Part shown: positions 25,306 to 33,970 of the stretch, piece by piece
How the letters are laid out: every line of letters begins with the position of its first letter
How positions within the stretch are numbered: position 1 is the stretch's first letter
DNA from: CAYSCZ01 sp964429655
Lineage (GTDB): Bacteria > Bacteroidota > Bacteroidia > Cytophagales > Cyclobacteriaceae
Assembly: GCA_964429655.1 (NCBI GenBank)
Contig: CAYSCZ010000002.1
Location: forward strand, 62,001 to 126,000
DNA: 64,000 nt
Reading direction: 5' to 3'
Made by a program: the position numbers and the translations under genes
Notes under the pieces: model-generated
Databases searched by the model: none
What the model saw: only the letters and a program-made list of their open reading frames with translations
Told to the model about the DNA's origin: nothing

Positions 25306-25674
25306 TTATAAAACTTCAGGTGCTAGTGAAACAATCTTCATAAATCTTTTTTCCCTTAGCTCTCTAGCTACAGGCCCAAATATCCTTGTCCCCCTGGGTT
25401 CATTTGTATTGTTTAATAGGACAGCAGCATTATCTTCAAATCTTATGTAAGATCCATCGCTTCTTCTCACCTCTTTTTTAGTTCTAACGATAACTGCTCT
25501 TGATACTGTGCCTTTTTTTAGGCTACTAGAGGATAAAGCCGATTTAACGGTAACAATAATCTTATCACCGACACTGGCATATCGTTTGCCCGTACCGCCC
25601 AAAACCTTTATGCATAGCGCTTCTTTGGCACCGCTATTATCAACAACATTGACTCGTGATTCCTGCTGTATCAT
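25306..25674 (-). CDS. rplN: Ribosomal protein L14
   Basis: 50S interface protein. The family start MIQQESRVNVVDNSGAKEAL and end RIFGPVARELREKRFMKIV are intact, and RSDGSYIRFEDNAAVLLN is typical. 122 residues, as in other bacteria. The ATG overlaps the rpsQ stop by one base. Confidence 0.98.
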   Translation of the reverse strand: MIQQESRVNVVDNSGAKEALCIKVLGGTGKRYASVGDKIIVTVKSALSSSSLKKGTVSRAVIVRTKKEVRRSDGSYIRFEDNAAVLLNNTNEPRGTRIFGPVARELREKRFMKIVSLAPEVL

Positions 25675-25928
25675 TATTTTGCTTTTTCAATAATTTCAAC
25701 CAATCGCCATCTTTTATTCTTACTTAATGGTCTTGTTTCCATAATCTTTACCAGGTCACCAATCCCACATTCATTATTTTCATCATGCGCAAGAAATTTT
25801 TTTGATTTAGGTATAAACTTCCCATACACCGGATGTCTTACCTTTTTTTGTACAAGTACAGAGATGGTTTTATTCATCTTATTACTCATCACTTCGCCCG
25901 TACGCTCTTTTCTTAAATTTCTTTCCAT
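25674..25928 (-). CDS. rpsQ: Ribosomal protein S17
   Basis: Primary 16S rRNA binder with an OB fold. Seen: RNLRKERTGEVMSNKMNKTI, HPVYGKFIPKSKKFLAHDE and ETRPLSKNKRWRLVEI. 84 residues, normal. It lies 1 nt after rpmC and overlaps rplN. Confidence 0.97.
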   Translation of the reverse strand: MERNLRKERTGEVMSNKMNKTISVLVQKKVRHPVYGKFIPKSKKFLAHDENNECGIGDLVKIMETRPLSKNKRWRLVEIIEKAK

Positions 25929-25929
25929 A

Positions 25930-26130
25930 TTAATTACTAATATTTTTAAGCTTCACAGTAATCTCAGTATTTATTCTGGCGATCAACTTTCGTGATTCCC
26001 TTAGTTTTATAGGATTCTCAAGAGGCGTGATAGCATGAGCAAATTTTAATCTCCTCAGATTGTCTTTTTCAGAATCCAACTTGCTTTTTAGCTCATCGAT
26101 ATTCAATCCTTTTAATTCCTCGTTTTTCAT
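25930..26130 (-). CDS. rpmC: Ribosomal protein L29
   Basis: 66-residue helical protein at the exit tunnel that helps dock SRP and trigger factor. The sequence MKNEELKGLNIDELKSKL, then LRRLKFAHAITPLENPIKLR is typical. The open frame extends 10 codons upstream into rplP, but the internal ATG at 26130 gives the family length and leaves a 1-nt gap after the rplP stop. Confidence 0.95.
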   Translation of the reverse strand: MKNEELKGLNIDELKSKLDSEKDNLRRLKFAHAITPLENPIKLRESRKLIARINTEITVKLKNISN

Positions 26131-26131
26131 T

Positions 26132-26551
26132 TTAATCCTGATAATCTCTTCTAAAAACAAACTTTGTCTTTATAGGAAGTTTCTGCGCCGCTAACCTCAA
26201 TGACTCTTGGCCTAAATCTTTTTTGATCCCTGATGATTCAAACAGAATTGTGCCAGGCTTAACGGTGGCAACCCAATATTCAGGGGCTCCTTTACCTTTA
26301 CCCATCCTAACCTCAGCTGGTTTCTTGGTAACAGGCTTATCTGGAAAAATTCTGATCCAAACTTGTCCCTCTCTCTTCATTGCCCTTGTCATGGCGATCC
26401 GGGCAGATTCTATTTGCCTGCTGGTAATCCATCCTGGCTCCAATGCTTTTATTCCGAAGGTTCCGAAAGATAGCGTATGACCTCTTTGAGCTATGCCCTT
26501 AACTCTTCCTTTTTGCTTCTTTCTAAACTTGGTTTTCTTTGGCTGTAACAT
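26132..26551 (-). CDS. rplP: Ribosomal protein L16
   Basis: 50S protein at the A-site tRNA elbow. The start MLQPKKTKFRKKQKGRVKG and the central RMGKGKGAPEYWVATVKPG are diagnostic. 139 residues, normal. It lies 17 nt after rpsC and 1 nt before rpmC. Confidence 0.98.
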   Translation of the reverse strand: MLQPKKTKFRKKQKGRVKGIAQRGHTLSFGTFGIKALEPGWITSRQIESARIAMTRAMKREGQVWIRIFPDKPVTKKPAEVRMGKGKGAPEYWVATVKPGTILFESSGIKKDLGQESLRLAAQKLPIKTKFVFRRDYQD

Positions 26552-26568
26552 TTACAGTATTTTTAATA

Positions 26569-27282
26569 TTATCTTTTTTTCTTTTTTACATCCCTTCTTC
26601 TTCTTGATGCAGCACCAACATTATCTGTTCTGCCAATGTTAGGAGAGAGGTCTCGTTTACCAAATACCTCTCCCTTAAACACCCAAACCTTTATACCAAT
26701 TATGCCATATATAGTTCGTGCTTCAGATACATGATAATCCACATCTGCTCTTAAAGTATGCAATGGTATTCTTCCCTCTTTGTATTGTTCAGTCCTGGCC
26801 ATCTCAGCTCCACCAAGTCTTCCCGATACTTTTATTTTCACGCCTAGAGCCCCAACACGCATAGTTGATGCTAAAGCTTGCTTCATCGCTCTACGATATG
26901 AAATTCTAGCTTGTAATTGTTGGGCTATGGATTCACCCACCAATTTTGCATCTAACTCCGGTCGCTTGATCTCAAATATATTTATTTGAAGGTCTTTATT
27001 AGTCAACTTCTTTAACTCCTCTTTTATCTTATCCACCTCAGTCCCTCCTTTACCAATAACCACACCAGGCCTTGCAGTATGTATGGTTAAGGTTATTCTT
27101 TTTAAAGTCCGTTCAATGATTACTCTAGATATACCACCTTTTGGTATACGTGCATCTATGTAATTTCTAATCTTGTGATCTTCGACAATCTTATCTGTAA
27201 AATTTTTGGTATCAAACCAATTGGATTCCCAACCCTTGATAATACCTAATCTTAAACTTACCGGGTTAACTTTTTGTCCCAT
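26569..27282 (-). CDS. rpsC: Ribosomal protein S3
   Basis: 30S protein at the mRNA entry tunnel with helicase activity. The start MGQKVNPVSLRLGIIKGWES, the KH-domain motif TARPGVVIGKGGTEVDKI and the C-terminal domain (GRLGGAEMARTEQYKEGRIP) are clear. It ends in a basic RRRRDVKKKKR tail. 237 residues, normal. It lies 1 nt after rplV. Confidence 0.98.
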   Translation of the reverse strand: MGQKVNPVSLRLGIIKGWESNWFDTKNFTDKIVEDHKIRNYIDARIPKGGISRVIIERTLKRITLTIHTARPGVVIGKGGTEVDKIKEELKKLTNKDLQINIFEIKRPELDAKLVGESIAQQLQARISYRRAMKQALASTMRVGALGVKIKVSGRLGGAEMARTEQYKEGRIPLHTLRADVDYHVSEARTIYGIIGIKVWVFKGEVFGKRDLSPNIGRTDNVGAASRRRRDVKKKKR

Positions 27283-27283
27283 A

Positions 27284-27751
27284 TTAATTATTTTCTGCTT
27301 CCACAGCTATATTTTCTGTTTTATTGTCGATGATAACTTCCACATGATTAGAGCGTTTACGTATCCTATGAGCTCTTCCCTGGGGAGCTGGCCTAAGACG
27401 TTTAAGTATTCTACCCCCGTTAACTTTAATCTCTTTAATATACAAGTCAGCCTCCTCCAGTTTTACTTCTTCATTTTTTAATTGCCAATTGGCTATTGCT
27501 GATAATACTAGCTTCTCTAACCTGTAAGAGGGGTGTTTATTATCATACTTCAAAATAGTAAGCGCTTTGTTTACACTTTGACCTCTTATCATTTGTGCAA
27601 CCAATCGCATTTTTCTGGTCGAGGTAGGGACATTACGCAATGATGCCACTGCTTCCAAAGAACCTTCTTTGTTTTCCAGTTCTTCCTTTTGCCTTTCCTT
27701 TTCAAGCCTTATCCGCACCGATTTCTTTATTTTTTTATTCTCTACCTCCAT
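27284..27751 (-). CDS. rplV: Ribosomal protein L22 with charged N-terminal extension
   Basis: 50S protein lining the exit tunnel. The L22 core starts near residue 33 (LEAVASLRNVPTSTRKMRLV) and continues through the tunnel loop region GGRILKRLRPAPQGRAHRI. About 32 extra residues rich in Lys and Glu (KSVRIRLEKERQKEELENKE) precede it, giving 155 residues against ~110 in E. coli. An M at residue 47 (KMRLV) is within the core, so the extension is real unless a non-ATG start is used. It overlaps the rpsS stop by one base. Confidence 0.95.
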   Translation of the reverse strand: MEVENKKIKKSVRIRLEKERQKEELENKEGSLEAVASLRNVPTSTRKMRLVAQMIRGQSVNKALTILKYDNKHPSYRLEKLVLSAIANWQLKNEEVKLEEADLYIKEIKVNGGRILKRLRPAPQGRAHRIRKRSNHVEVIIDNKTENIAVEAENN

Positions 27752-28029
27752 TATCGATTTCCTTTATCTTTTTTATTAACATGGCTTCGAAAGTTTCGCG
27801 TAGGAGCAAATTCTCCTAATTTATGACCCACCATATTTTCGGTGACGAAAACAGGTATGAATTTATTCCCGTTATGTACTGCAAAGGTATGTCCTACGAA
27901 ATCAGGACTAATCATCGATCTTCTGGACCAGGTTTTGATAACAGTTTTTTTACCTGATTCATTAATCTTGTCGATTTTTTGTTCCAGCCTAAAATCAATA
28001 TATGGTCCTTTTTTTAAAGATCTAGCCAT
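27751..28029 (-). CDS. rpsS: Ribosomal protein S19
   Basis: 30S head protein. Seen: MARSLKKGPYIDFRLEQKI, TWSRRSMISPDFVGHTFAVH and the C-terminal GHKLGEFAPTRNFRSHVNK. 92 residues, normal. It lies 5 nt after rplB. Confidence 0.98.
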   Translation of the reverse strand: MARSLKKGPYIDFRLEQKIDKINESGKKTVIKTWSRRSMISPDFVGHTFAVHNGNKFIPVFVTENMVGHKLGEFAPTRNFRSHVNKKDKGNR

Positions 28030-28034
28030 AACTA

Positions 28035-28856
28035 TTATTTGCTTTTACCAATAATTAGGTTGTCAGAATATTTTTTAGGATGCCTTGTCTTCTTACCTTT
28101 AGCATATAGACCCGTCCTCGATCTAGGGTGACCACCGCTCGCTCGTCCTTCACCACCACCCATCGGATGGTCAACAGGGTTCATAGCAACACCCCTTACC
28201 CGGGGTCTTTTACCCAGCCATCTATTTCTACCTGCTTTGCCGAGGCTTACGTTCATATGGTCTGTATTAGAAACAGTGCCAACTGTAGCTTTGCATCTAC
28301 TGAGTACCATTCTCATTTCTCCAGAAGGAAGTTTAATGGTTGCATAATTATTTTCCCTTGCTAATAATTGTACATACCCTCCTGCACTTCTCGCCATCAC
28401 ACCACCATTACCTGGTTTTATCTCTACATTGTGAACTATTGTGCCGAGGGGTATATTTGCCAGAGGCAGACAATTACCAACTTCAGGAGCAACTTTTTCA
28501 CCGGAAATAATCACTTGGTCTTTCTTTACGCCTTCAGGAGCTAATATATATCGCTTTTCGCCATCGGCGTAATATAATAAAGCAATATGAGCGGTCCTGG
28601 TAGGATCATATTCGATGGTTTTAACTTTAGCTGGAATATTATCTTTATCTCTTTTAAAATCGATCGATCTTAATCGTTGCTTATGACCGCCGCCTATATT
28701 TCTAGTAGTCATACGGCCTTTGTTATTTCTTCCACCGCTATTCTTGTGAGGCAGCAGCAAGGATTTCTCCGGTCTATCACCTGTTAGTTCATCATAAACA
28801 GGGGCTAATCTATATCGTTGTCCGGGTGTTACAGGTCTAAGTTTTTTAACTGCCAT
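28035..28856 (-). CDS. rplB: Ribosomal protein L2
   Basis: Highly conserved 50S protein near the peptidyl-transferase centre. The segment GRNNKGRMTTRNIGGGHKQR, AEVGNC-like APEVGNCLPLANIPLGTIVH and the C-terminal VRGVAMNPVDHPMGGGEGRA (with the conserved histidine of the active region) are all intact. 273 residues, normal. It lies 11 nt after rplW. Confidence 0.98.
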   Translation of the reverse strand: MAVKKLRPVTPGQRYRLAPVYDELTGDRPEKSLLLPHKNSGGRNNKGRMTTRNIGGGHKQRLRSIDFKRDKDNIPAKVKTIEYDPTRTAHIALLYYADGEKRYILAPEGVKKDQVIISGEKVAPEVGNCLPLANIPLGTIVHNVEIKPGNGGVMARSAGGYVQLLARENNYATIKLPSGEMRMVLSRCKATVGTVSNTDHMNVSLGKAGRNRWLGKRPRVRGVAMNPVDHPMGGGEGRASGGHPRSRTGLYAKGKKTRHPKKYSDNLIIGKSK

Positions 28857-28867
28857 AATAAATTGTA

Positions 28868-29155
28868 TTAGATACTGCCATAAAAATCAATTATATCACC
28901 ATCAGCTACTTTCACAATTGCTTTTTTAAATCCTTTTTTTCTACCCTGTATAACTTTTGACTTTGTGTATCTTGATTTGCTTTTTCCTCCGTATATTGTT
29001 GTGTTTACCCGCTCTACCGTGACCCCGTACATCTTCTCCACATCATTCTTTATTTGGATTTTGTTGGCATTACGATCTACCAAAAATCCGTATTTACCAA
29101 ACTCATTAAGTGAGGAAACCTTCTCTGTGATCAGTGGCTTAATTAGTACACTCAT
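28868..29155 (-). CDS. rplW: Ribosomal protein L23
   Basis: 50S exit-tunnel protein, docking site for trigger factor and SRP. The start MSVLIKPLITEKVSSLNEFG and the VDRNANKIQIKNDVEKMYGV segment are typical. 95 residues, normal. It lies 1 nt after rplD. Confidence 0.97.
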   Translation of the reverse strand: MSVLIKPLITEKVSSLNEFGKYGFLVDRNANKIQIKNDVEKMYGVTVERVNTTIYGGKSKSRYTKSKVIQGRKKGFKKAIVKVADGDIIDFYGSI

Positions 29156-29156
29156 T

Positions 29157-29783
29157 TTAATTCAAGATAGATTGAAATTTCTCAATTGATTTTTCTGTAA
29201 TTATTAAATTATCAGCATTAAGCAAATCGTAAGTATTGATTTGATCAGCGAGCATAACTTGCGTATTTTTAATATTTCGAGATGACAGATAAACATTCTT
29301 GTTTGATTCATCGATTATCAATAAAGTTTTCTTGGAGGTGAGCTGGAAATTTTTGAGGAACTGGAGATATCCTTTTGTTTTCGGCACCTCGAAATCAACA
29401 TTATCAACTATCGATATGCTTTCGTCTTTTGCTTTATATGTTAACACTGACTTTCTTGCAAGTGACTTCATCTTCTTGTTCACTTGCATGTTATAATCTT
29501 TTGGCCTGGGGCCGAATGTTCTCCCTCCTCCTCTAAAAATAGGTGACTTTATACTTCCAGCTCTAGCCGTTCCAGTACCTTTTTGTCTTTTGATTTTCTT
29601 TGTAGATCCTTTGATTTCAGCACGTTCCTTGGCTTTATGAGTGCCCTGCCTCTTGTTATTTAAAAGACTCTTAACGTCCAAATATATCGCATGATCATTA
29701 GGCTGCACATCAAATATATCCTGAGGAAGCTCTATTACTCTTCCGGTATCCTCTCCTTTATATGTTCTAATAGATATTTCCAT
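29157..29783 (-). CDS. rplD: Ribosomal protein L4
   Basis: 50S protein with an extended loop in the exit tunnel; in E. coli it also represses the S10 operon. Typical loop segments KKIKRQKGTGTARAGSIKSP and FGPRPKDYNMQVNKKMK are seen. 208 residues, normal. It lies 1 nt after rplC. No L4-type leader structure is recognisable in the short S10 leader here. Confidence 0.97.
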   Translation of the reverse strand: MEISIRTYKGEDTGRVIELPQDIFDVQPNDHAIYLDVKSLLNNKRQGTHKAKERAEIKGSTKKIKRQKGTGTARAGSIKSPIFRGGGRTFGPRPKDYNMQVNKKMKSLARKSVLTYKAKDESISIVDNVDFEVPKTKGYLQFLKNFQLTSKKTLLIIDESNKNVYLSSRNIKNTQVMLADQINTYDLLNADNLIITEKSIEKFQSILN

Positions 29784-29784
29784 G

Positions 29785-30417
29785 CTATTTCTCTAAGATT
29801 ACATAGTCATTTTTTGCTCCCGGTACAGACCCACTGACTAAAATGAGATTCTTTTCAGGGTAAACTTTCAATACGGTAAGGTTTATAACTTTTACTCTTT
29901 TACCGCCCATTCTTCCTGCCATTTTTAATCCTTTGAAAACCCTGGACGGAAATGAGCAAGCGCCTATAGCTCCTGGAGCTCTTTGTCGGTTATGCTGCCC
30001 ATGGGTAGCATCATTTACTCCCCGAAAATCATGGCGCTTTACAACCCCCTGAAATCCTTTCCCTTTCGATACTCCAACCGCGTCTAAGAAATCATTTTCA
30101 TCAAAAACGTCACTAACTGATATCTCTTTCCCAACAGCTACTAAATCATCAAATTCAGACCTGAAGTCCCTAAACTCTACGACTTTCTTTTTTGGGGTGG
30201 TATTTGCTTTTTTGAAATGACCTTTAAGTGCTTTTGGCGTGTTTTTATCTTTGCGCTCATCAAAAGCTAACTGAACGGCCCGGTATCCATCCTTTGCTTC
30301 ATCTCTTATCTGAGTGACAACGCATGGACCAGCCTGTATTAAAGTACAAGCCAAGTTTTTCCCTTCACCGTTGTAAGTGCTAGTCATCCCGATCTTTTTA
30401 CCAATTATACCAGGCAT
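29785..30417 (-). CDS. rplC: Ribosomal protein L3
   Basis: 50S protein that helps start assembly. The start MPGIIGKKIGMTSTYNGEG, the segment GVSKGKGFQGVVKRHDFRG and the loop HGQHNRQRAPGAIGACSFPS (site of the glutamine methylated by PrmB) are seen. 210 residues, normal. Unlike in E. coli, rpsJ is not the first gene of this unit: a terminator lies after rpsJ and rplC has its own promoter (30477-30507). Confidence 0.97.
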   Translation of the reverse strand: MPGIIGKKIGMTSTYNGEGKNLACTLIQAGPCVVTQIRDEAKDGYRAVQLAFDERKDKNTPKALKGHFKKANTTPKKKVVEFRDFRSEFDDLVAVGKEISVSDVFDENDFLDAVGVSKGKGFQGVVKRHDFRGVNDATHGQHNRQRAPGAIGACSFPSRVFKGLKMAGRMGGKRVKVINLTVLKVYPEKNLILVSGSVPGAKNDYVILEK

Positions 30418-30476
30418 CTTGTTAAATATTAAAGTATTTTATATAACAATATCTTAATCTTTTCAAAAAAGGACTG

Positions 30477-30507
30477 CAAAGATAGGTATTATTTAATCAG
30501 TGCCAAA
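30477..30507 (-). promoter_or_regulatory. Promoter of the S10-spc-alpha operon (before rplC)
   Basis: On the minus strand TTTG (30504-30507), a 19-base spacer and TATCTTTG (30477-30484) match the Bacteroidota -33/-7 consensus exactly. The sequence after the -7 box, CAGTCCTTTTTT, is nearly the same as at the tRNA-Trp promoter. It lies about 60 bases before rplC and just after the rpsJ terminator. Confidence 0.85.
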
Positions 30508-30520
30508 TTTTTAATCTCAA

Positions 30521-30552
30521 ACAAAAAATAAAAAGGCCACAAAATGGCCTTT
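30521..30552 (-). terminator. Intrinsic terminator after rpsJ
   Basis: Perfect 8-bp stem AAAGGCCA / TGGCCTTT (30545-30552 with 30532-30539), five-base loop, followed on the minus strand by TTATTTTTT. It lies 25 bases after the rpsJ stop and separates the str operon from the rplC-led operon. Confidence 0.88.
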
Positions 30553-30577
30553 AAATAAAACATTAAGTTGTGTACTA

Positions 30578-30883
30578 TTAAACTTTTATTTCTACATCTA
30601 CTCCACTTGGTAATTCCAGCTTCATTAGAGCATCAACTGTCTTGGCACTACTTGAATAGATATCAACCAGTCGTTTATAAGTACATAGTTGAAATTGCTC
30701 TCTTGACTTTTTATTTACGTGCGGAGATCTCAACACAGTGTAAACCTCTTTTTCAGTTGGCAGTGGTATGGGTCCGCTTACAACCGCTCCGGTAGTTTTT
30801 ACTGCTCTGACAATTTTTTCTGAGGACTTGTCCACCAAATTATTATCGTAAGATTTAAGTTTTATTCTAATCTTTTGATTCAT
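30578..30883 (-). CDS. rpsJ: Ribosomal protein S10 (NusE)
   Basis: 30S head protein that also binds NusB and NusG in transcription antitermination. Seen: MNQKIRIKLKSYDNNLVDKS, GPIPLPTEKEVYTVLRSPHV and the C-terminal LMKLELPSGVDVEIKV. 101 residues, normal. It is the last gene of the rpsL-rpsG-fusA-rpsJ unit, 6 nt after fusA, and is followed by a strong terminator. It is thus transcriptionally separate from the genes it usually leads. Confidence 0.98.
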   Translation of the reverse strand: MNQKIRIKLKSYDNNLVDKSSEKIVRAVKTTGAVVSGPIPLPTEKEVYTVLRSPHVNKKSREQFQLCTYKRLVDIYSSSAKTVDALMKLELPSGVDVEIKV

Positions 30884-30889
30884 GATCTT

Positions 30890-33031
30890 TTAATTAACTG
30901 CTTCTCCTTTCACTTTCGTGATCACATGATCTGCAATATTGCTTGGTACTTCTTCATAATGTGAAAAAGTGAGCGATGCAGTTGCTCTACCAGAGCTGAT
31001 GGTTCTTAAAGATGTGACGTATCCAAACAATTCTGACAAGGGCACATCCGCCTTAATAATCTGAGCCGTACCTTTTGGGTCCATACCTTTCATAATACCT
31101 CTTCTTTTATTAAGATCCCCGGTAATAGGCCCGGTAAATTCTTCCGGAGTAACGACCTCCACACCCATAATCGGTTCTAAAAGAACTGGTTTAGCTTTTT
31201 TTGCTGCTTCTTTGTAGCCTAATCTCGCGGCCATCTCAAAGGATAACGCATCTGAATCTACATCGTGAAACGATCCGTGATATAATCTAACTTTCATGTC
31301 CTGTATTGGGTATCCGGCCAATGGACCGTTTTTCATCGCTTCCTTAAACCCTTTTTCTATAGCCGGGATAAATTCTTTGGGAATAACCCCACCAACTATC
31401 TGATTTAAAAACTGTAATCCCGGCTCTTTATAATCTTCATCTTTAGGCCCAAGTTCAAAGACTATATCAGCAAATTTACCTCTACCACCTGTTTGTTTTT
31501 TATAAACTTCTTTATGTTCAACACTGGTTTTGATAGCCTCTTTGTAAGATACTTCGGGCGCTCCTTGATTAACTTCAACTTTAAATTCTCTTTTCAACCT
31601 GTCCATTATAATATCAAGGTGAAGCTCTCCCATCCCTCTCAAAACTGTTTGACCCGTTTCATGGTCTGTTTGTATTTGCAGTGTTGGGTCTTCTTCTACT
31701 AATTTGGAGATTGCTACTCCCAATTTATCCAGATCAGCTTGAGTTTTTGGTTCAATAGCATAACCAATAACCGGCTCCGGAAATGACATGGATTCTAGAA
31801 CAATCTTGTTTTTTTCATTTGTCAGTGTATCTCCTGTTTTGATATCCTTAAAGCCAACGCCTGCGGCGATATCCCCGGCGATAACTGCATCTATGGCATT
31901 CTGCTTGTTAGAATGCATTTGCATTAACCTTGATATTCTTTCTTTTTTGCCTGTACGGACATTGTGTATATAAGAACCAGCATCCAATTTGCCTGAATAT
32001 ACTCTGAAGAAGCACAATCTACCAACAAATGGGTCAGTTGCAATTTTAAATGCTAAAGCAGAAAATGGTTGGTCATTTTCAGGCTTTCTTGACTCTTCCT
32101 CTCCGGTTTCAGGGTTCTCACCAATAATCGGCGGCATATCTAAGGGGGAAGGGAGATAAGCACAAACTGCGTCAAGCAATGCTTGTACCCCTTTATTTTT
32201 AAAGGCCGAGCCACACATTACCGGATAGAAAGACATATCAATAACTGCCTTTCTAATCGCCTCCATCATTTCTTCTCTGGTAATAGAATCAGGATCATCA
32301 AAAAACTTTTCGAGTAACGCTTCATCGTACTCAGCCACACTTTCAACCAGATTTTGTCTCCATTCTTCTACGATATCTTTAAGGTCATCAGGTATTTCTA
32401 CATAGTTGTATGTCATACCTTTATCTTCATCATTCCATACGATGGCATTATTAGTTATTAAATCAACAACACCCTTAAAATCACTTTCCGAACCTATAGG
32501 GACTTGAATTGGTACAGCTTTGCCACCTAATTTTTCTTTTATTTCCTTAACTACATTGAAGAAATCAGCCCCGGCCCTGTCCATTTTATTAACAAAACAT
32601 ATTCTGGGTACATGATACTTATCGGCTTGTCTCCAAACTGTCTCTGATTGTGGTTCAACGCCAGACACGGCATCATATAACATAACAGCACCATCTAGAA
32701 CTCTTAGTGATCGTTCGACTTCTACTGTAAAATCAACGTGACCTGGAGTGTCTATAATATTTATTCTGTAATCACTTGTATTTTCCACAGGTTGACCCTG
32801 TACTGTTGGATATTTCCAAAATGTAGTTGTAGCAGCAGAGGTAATAGTTATGCCCCGCTCCTGCTCTTGTTCCATCCAATCCATGGTAGCTGCCCCATCA
32901 TGTACCTCACCGATCTTATGACTTAACCCTGTATAATAAAGGATTCTTTCGGTGGTGGTAGTTTTTCCGGCATCTATGTGTGCACTGATGCCGATATTTC
33001 TTAGATAATTTAAATTCTTGATCTTGGCCAT
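30890..33031 (-). CDS. fusA: Elongation factor G
   Basis: GTPase that drives tRNA-mRNA translocation and, with RRF, ribosome recycling. The G domain shows the P-loop AHIDAGKTTTTERIL, G3 DTPGHVDFT and G4 NKMD. Domains II-V follow, with the domain IV tip region VSYKEAIKTSVEHKEVYKKQ. 713 residues is close to other EF-Gs (704 in E. coli). The position between rpsG and rpsJ supports the canonical translational EF-G. It is 6-7 nt from both neighbours. Confidence 0.98.
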   Translation of the reverse strand: MAKIKNLNYLRNIGISAHIDAGKTTTTERILYYTGLSHKIGEVHDGAATMDWMEQEQERGITITSAATTTFWKYPTVQGQPVENTSDYRINIIDTPGHVDFTVEVERSLRVLDGAVMLYDAVSGVEPQSETVWRQADKYHVPRICFVNKMDRAGADFFNVVKEIKEKLGGKAVPIQVPIGSESDFKGVVDLITNNAIVWNDEDKGMTYNYVEIPDDLKDIVEEWRQNLVESVAEYDEALLEKFFDDPDSITREEMMEAIRKAVIDMSFYPVMCGSAFKNKGVQALLDAVCAYLPSPLDMPPIIGENPETGEEESRKPENDQPFSALAFKIATDPFVGRLCFFRVYSGKLDAGSYIHNVRTGKKERISRLMQMHSNKQNAIDAVIAGDIAAGVGFKDIKTGDTLTNEKNKIVLESMSFPEPVIGYAIEPKTQADLDKLGVAISKLVEEDPTLQIQTDHETGQTVLRGMGELHLDIIMDRLKREFKVEVNQGAPEVSYKEAIKTSVEHKEVYKKQTGGRGKFADIVFELGPKDEDYKEPGLQFLNQIVGGVIPKEFIPAIEKGFKEAMKNGPLAGYPIQDMKVRLYHGSFHDVDSDALSFEMAARLGYKEAAKKAKPVLLEPIMGVEVVTPEEFTGPITGDLNKRRGIMKGMDPKGTAQIIKADVPLSELFGYVTSLRTISSGRATASLTFSHYEEVPSNIADHVITKVKGEAVN

Positions 33032-33038
33032 GGTTTAC

Positions 33039-33506
33039 TTAAAATCTAAAATGTGAAAACGCCTTGTTTGCTTCTGCCATTCTGTGTGTATCGTCTTTCT
33101 TTTTAACAGATGAACCTTCTCCTTTTGATGCTGCAACTATTTCTCCCGCAAGTCTTTCAACAATTGTTTTTTCCCCCCTGCTTCTAGCGTATTTTATCAT
33201 CCATTTTATAGCTAGGGATATTTTTCGATCGGGACGAACTTCCATTGGAACCTGAAATGTAGCACCACCAACCCTTCGACTTTTTACTTCAACAGAAGGC
33301 ATTATATTATTTAGAGCTTTTTTCCACACTTCTAAGCCATTTTCTTCTGTTCGTTTTTCAACCACTTGAAGCGCATCATAAAATGTGTTATAGGCTAGAC
33401 TTTTCTTGCCTTTAAGCATGAGATTATTTACAAACCGTGAAACCAATGTATCATTATAAATCGGGTCGGGAATGTAGTATCTTGTTTTTGGGGTCGATTT
33501 TCTCAT
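33039..33506 (-). CDS. rpsG: Ribosomal protein S7
   Basis: Primary binder of the 16S rRNA 3' domain, at the mRNA exit/E site. Seen: MRKSTPKTRYYIPDPIYND, NIMPSVEVKSRRVGGATFQV and the C-terminal RMAEANKAFSHFRF. 155 residues, normal. It lies between rpsL and fusA. Confidence 0.98.
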   Translation of the reverse strand: MRKSTPKTRYYIPDPIYNDTLVSRFVNNLMLKGKKSLAYNTFYDALQVVEKRTEENGLEVWKKALNNIMPSVEVKSRRVGGATFQVPMEVRPDRKISLAIKWMIKYARSRGEKTIVERLAGEIVAASKGEGSSVKKKDDTHRMAEANKAFSHFRF

Positions 33507-33512
33507 TCAAGA

Positions 33513-33893
33513 TTATTTTTTATCCTTAGGTCTTTTCGCTCCGTATTTAGATCTTCTTTGCAACCTGCCGCTAACTCCGGCAGTATCTAAAGCCCCTCTA
33601 ACAATATGGTATCTCACACCAGGAAGATCTTTAACTCTACCCCCCCGTATAAGGACAATTGAATGTTCTTGAAGGTTATGTCCTTCACCTGGAATATATG
33701 CATTCACCTCTTTCCCATTAGTGACTCTAACCCTGGCTACTTTTCTCATCGCTGAATTAGGTTTTTTAGGAGTTGTAGTGTACACCCTTGTACACACACC
33801 CCTTCTTTGGGGGCAAGAATCAAGTGCCGGGGACTTCGATTTGGATGTTAAAGTCTTTCTACCCTTTCTAACCAATTGTTGTATCGTAGGCAT
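33513..33893 (-). CDS. rpsL: Ribosomal protein S12
   Basis: Decoding-centre protein. The segment TTTPKKPNSAMRKVARV carries the lysines at residues 43-44 and IRGGRVKDLPGVRYH the other accuracy loop; both match the streptomycin-sensitive wild type of E. coli. 126 residues, normal. It is the first gene of the str unit, with a consensus promoter about 30 bases upstream. Confidence 0.98.
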   Translation of the reverse strand: MPTIQQLVRKGRKTLTSKSKSPALDSCPQRRGVCTRVYTTTPKKPNSAMRKVARVRVTNGKEVNAYIPGEGHNLQEHSIVLIRGGRVKDLPGVRYHIVRGALDTAGVSGRLQRRSKYGAKRPKDKK

Positions 33894-33923
33894 GTATTTA
33901 TTAACTTCTTATTAAAACGGACG

Positions 33924-33953
33924 CAAAAGTAGATATTTATCTTCTAGATCAAA
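33924..33953 (-). promoter_or_regulatory. Promoter of the rpsL-rpsG-fusA-rpsJ operon
   Basis: On the minus strand TTTG (33950-33953), an 18-base spacer and TACTTTTG (33924-33931) match the Bacteroidota consensus, followed by CGTCCGTTTT, similar to the sequence after the other translation promoters here. It lies 30 bases before rpsL in the gap after the DUF3467 gene. Confidence 0.82.
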
Positions 33954-33970
33954 ACTATTATTGGTATAAT

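Noticed and set aside
30418..30476. L4-type regulatory leader in front of rplC
   Set aside because: The leader is about 60 bases of AT-rich sequence without a convincing stable structure.
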